In this document: positions 61,752-64,000 of the stretch, piece by piece
Numbering within the stretch: position 1 is the stretch's first letter
Layout of the letters: every line of letters starts with the position of its first letter
DNA from: Streptomyces sp. TLI_235
Lineage (GTDB): Bacteria > Actinomycetota > Actinomycetes > Streptomycetales > Streptomycetaceae
Length of the DNA: 64,000 bases
NCBI GenBank assembly: GCA_002300355.1
Contig: NSGV01000002.1
Coordinates: forward strand, 558,001 to 622,000
Direction: 5' to 3'
Translations under genes and position numbers: made by a program
Notes under the pieces: generated by a model
Told to the model about the DNA's origin: nothing
Seen by the model: the letters and a program-made list of their open reading frames with translations, nothing else
Database searches by the model: none

Positions 61752-63013
61752 CGGCCACCGGGGCGGCCGCGCGCCGCCTGCCGCTCGTCGTGCGCAACCG
61801 TCGCTTCGGCGCCGTCTGGGCCGCGCAGGTGCTCACCCAGGCCGCCGGACGGATGTTCCAGGTCGGCGCGGTGTGGTGGCTGGTGGGCTACGCCGCCGGC
61901 GCGGACCGCGGGCTCGCCTCCGGCCTGCTGCTCGCCGTCGGCACGCTGCCCGCGGTGGCGCTGGCGCCGCTGGTGGCGGCGATCGTCGCCCGCTGCCCGC
62001 ACCGGACGGTGCTCGGCGCCGCGGCCGCCGTCGCGGCCCTGGTCGCTCTCGGCACGGCCGGCTGGACGTACGCCGCGGCGCCGCCGATGGCGGTCGTGTA
62101 CGGCACCGCCCTGCTGCTGGCGGGCTGCCAGGCGATCTTCGACCCCTGCCTGACCACCTCCGTCCCCGACCTCGTCGAGGACGCCGACATCGAGGCCGCG
62201 ACCGGGTTCGAACTCGCCACCCAGTCCCTGGCCGGGCTGGCCGGCGGGCTGCTCGGCCCCTTGGTGGTCGACGCGGCGGGCCTGGGCGGCATTGTCGCCG
62301 GATGCGCCGGCGCCTACCTGCTGGCGGCCGCGCTGATCGGCGCGACCCGGTTCCCCGCGACGGCCGCCGCCGAAGGCGGTGCGAGCGCCGAACGGCGGCC
62401 GCTGCGGCGCATCCTGGCCGGTCTGCCCTTCGTGCGGCGGGTGCTGCTCTGCTTCACCGCGGCGAACCTCTTCACCACCGCCGTGTTCGTGGTGATGCCG
62501 CTGTACACCCGGGCGGTGTTGCACGCCGACGGCTCGACCGTCGCCGCCCTGGAGGCGGCCCTCGGGCTCGGCACCCTGGCGGGATCGGCCACCGGCGGCC
62601 GCCTCCCGGGCGCTCCGACCGCGGTCGGCGCCGGCTGCCTCGGCCTGATGGCCGCCGCACTCGGCCTGCCCGGCCTGGCTACCGGCCGGATCGCGGCGCT
62701 CGCGTCCATGGCGGTGGCCGGCTGGTGCGTCGGCGTGATCGGCGTCCGCTTCGTGGCGCTGTTCCAGCGGACGGTGCCGGCCGAGGACCGGCCCGGCTTC
62801 TTCGCGGTGATGCAGGCGCTGCTCGGGGCGACCTTCCCGGTCTCCTCGCTGGTCTTCGGCCTGCTCGGCGACCATCTCTCGCCGCGCACGCTCTGCCTCG
62901 TCCAGGCGCTCGGTGTGCTGCCGGTCGCCGCCGCGCTGTGGTGGTCGGGCCGACGCGAGCCGGCCCCCGCCCACGGGGTACCGGCCCCGCAGCCGGTCGG
63001 GGGCGCGCGATGA
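61748..63013 (+). CDS. MFS exporter (EntS/MFS_3-like)
   Basis: 421 residues with about twelve helices. RNRRFGAVWAAQVLTQAAGR and VGAVWWLVGY at the N-terminus, DPCLTTSVPDLVEDADIEAATG in the middle and QRTVPAEDRPGFFAVMQALLG late are typical of the group that includes the enterobactin exporter EntS. Export of the product made by the flanking genes is likely. Start and stop overlap both neighbours (GTGA and ATGA). Confidence 0.87.
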   Translation: MTATGAAARRLPLVVRNRRFGAVWAAQVLTQAAGRMFQVGAVWWLVGYAAGADRGLASGLLLAVGTLPAVALAPLVAAIVARCPHRTVLGAAAAVAALVALGTAGWTYAAAPPMAVVYGTALLLAGCQAIFDPCLTTSVPDLVEDADIEAATGFELATQSLAGLAGGLLGPLVVDAAGLGGIVAGCAGAYLLAAALIGATRFPATAAAEGGASAERRPLRRILAGLPFVRRVLLCFTAANLFTTAVFVVMPLYTRAVLHADGSTVAALEAALGLGTLAGSATGGRLPGAPTAVGAGCLGLMAAALGLPGLATGRIAALASMAVAGWCVGVIGVRFVALFQRTVPAEDRPGFFAVMQALLGATFPVSSLVFGLLGDHLSPRTLCLVQALGVLPVAAALWWSGRREPAPAHGVPAPQPVGGAR

Positions 63014-64000
63014 CGGTGACGATCGGCCCCGCCGCCGCGCAGGACGTCGCGCAGCTGCGGCAGCTCTACTTCGACGTCTACGGCCACGGCTACCCGGTCG
63101 CGCTCGGCAGCGACCCGCGGGAGATGCGCCGCCTGATCGCCGACCCGCACACCCACTGGCTGACGGCCCGTCAGGAGCGTACCGGTCAGCCGGTCGGATC
63201 CGTCGCGGTGCAGACCGACCCGGGCAGCCGGATCGGCAAGCTGGTCGGTCTGGCCGTCCACCCGGAGCAGCGGGGCGGCGGACTGGCCGGGCGGCTGACC
63301 GCCGCGGTGTGCCGGGACGCCTTCGCGACCGGCTCCCTGGACTCGGTGTACGCGACCGTCCGGGTGGTCACCCCGGGCCCGCAGCAGGTCTTCGCCCGCA
63401 ACGGATTCCAGGCCCTCGGCCTGCTGCCGAACGCGGTCGAGGTGGCCGGGTGCGAGAGCCTCGCGCTGTTCGCCCGGCATGCCGACGGCGTACTGGCCCG
63501 GCGGGAGAGCGTCGACGCCGTGCCGGGTGCCCTCGTCCCGCTGCTGGAGGCGGCCGGCCGCAGCACCGGCCTCGACCACGGCCGCCCGCTCGCCGTGGAC
63601 GGCCCGGCCCGGCCTGCCGGGCCGGGAGCGCCGTCGACCGCGCCGATGGAGCTGGTCACCGCGCCCGGCTTCGTCCGCCGCCGGTTCCTGGAGCTGTTCC
63701 CCGACCCGGCGGAGCGGTTCTTCCCCCTGCACGTGCCGAACGCCGTCCTCACGCCGCCGGACGGCGCGTTCGAGGCGTACGCCGACCTGGACCCGGTCGC
63801 GGCGAGCTGCTCGCTGGTCGCCGTGCACCCGTCGCCGGCGGCCGTCGCGGGGGCGCTGGAGCCGCTGATGGCGGCCGTCACCCGCGCGGGCGCCGACTAC
63901 GTCGAGACGCTGCTGCCGCTGGCCGACACCGCCGCGCTGCACGCCTTCCTCGCCGCCGGGTTCATCCCGAGCGCCGTCTACCCGGCGATGCGCCGGATCG
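63010..64000 (+). CDS. double GNAT-type acetyltransferase (3' end outside window)
   Basis: At least 330 residues, cut by the right edge. The N-terminal GNAT domain shows LVGLAVHPEQRGGGLAGRLT (acetyl-CoA pyrophosphate loop) and VFARNGFQALG. A second, weaker GNAT-like half begins near residue 210 (RRRFLELFPDP to FIPSAVYPAMRR). The ATG overlaps the exporter stop. It may acylate an intermediate of the pathway served by the PaaK-like enzyme; the acceptor is unknown. Confidence 0.8.
   Translation, partial: MTVTIGPAAAQDVAQLRQLYFDVYGHGYPVALGSDPREMRRLIADPHTHWLTARQERTGQPVGSVAVQTDPGSRIGKLVGLAVHPEQRGGGLAGRLTAAVCRDAFATGSLDSVYATVRVVTPGPQQVFARNGFQALGLLPNAVEVAGCESLALFARHADGVLARRESVDAVPGALVPLLEAAGRSTGLDHGRPLAVDGPARPAGPGAPSTAPMELVTAPGFVRRRFLELFPDPAERFFPLHVPNAVLTPPDGAFEAYADLDPVAASCSLVAVHPSPAAVAGALEPLMAAVTRAGADYVETLLPLADTAALHAFLAAGFIPSAVYPAMRRI

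Overview
The window is very GC-rich (about three quarters G+C by eye), with GTG starts, leaderless starts, overlapping ATGA/GTGA gene junctions and long non-coding frames antisense to real genes. The gene set (streptophobe-type membrane protein, several membrane Ser/Thr kinases with S/P/T-rich stalks, ECF42-type sigma factor with a DGPF partner, gamma-glutamyl-amine catabolism, Ku plus LigD-type polymerase) points to a Streptomyces- or Kitasatospora-like chromosome. No rRNA, tRNA, CRISPR array or intact transposon was seen.

Layout. 0-5 kb: the 5' part of an RluA-type pseudouridine synthase, a large PAS/GAF/PP2C/HATPase signalling protein and a small secreted protein built of 14-residue AVGGD repeats. 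5-14.4 kb: two catabolic blocks. The first (short-chain dehydrogenase, aldehyde dehydrogenase, PuuD-like amidase, glutamine-synthetase-like ligase, amino acid permease, divergent FadR-type regulator) looks like gamma-glutamylated amine catabolism. The second (class III CoA-transferase plus glutaryl-CoA dehydrogenase) would take glutarate to crotonyl-CoA. 14.5-32.5 kb is dominated by envelope and phospho-signalling genes: a DUF6777-like lipid-facing protein, a streptophobe protein, a kinase / SH3-like protein / FHA-FHA-ABC exporter operon, a PQQ-propeller lipoprotein, a PBP4-type carboxypeptidase, a membrane protein carrying a MazF-like domain, and a second kinase cotranscribed with a protein carrying eleven T-V-R-L repeats that look like ready-made FHA docking sites.

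32.5-38 kb holds a deletion scar that joins the 3' halves of a sigma factor gene and an RNA ligase gene, then Nei-type glycosylase, a PAP2/lipid-kinase fusion and an epimerase. Between the last two lies a 165-bp quasi-palindrome whose mismatches almost all become G-U pairs if the minus strand is transcribed; it ends 11 bases before the PAP2 fusion start codon. 38-44 kb: epoxide hydrolase, a two-component system, and a glycosyltransferase/methyltransferase pair. A 17-bp direct-repeat motif occurs twice before the glycosyltransferase and twice in the divergent promoter of a GT-C glycosyltransferase and a molybdopterin oxidoreductase at 51 kb, so these genes probably form one regulon.

44.4-47.4 kb is a zone of gene decay (truncated ADP-ribosylglycohydrolase, a gene with an in-frame TGA, a frameshifted FtsX-like permease). 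It is followed by a divergent LigD-polymerase/Ku pair in which Ku has lost its expected stop. 52-60 kb: methylthioadenosine/purine phosphorylase, hydrolase, a large surface protein, and an ECF42 sigma/DGPF operon whose putative promoter motif is duplicated toward a divergent DHA2-type exporter. From 60.5 kb to the right edge, after a gene-free leader of about 520 bp that is less GC-rich, an overlapping operon of PaaK-like adenylating enzyme, EntS-like exporter and double-GNAT protein begins and runs off the window; it may be the edge of a specialised-metabolite or siderophore cluster.
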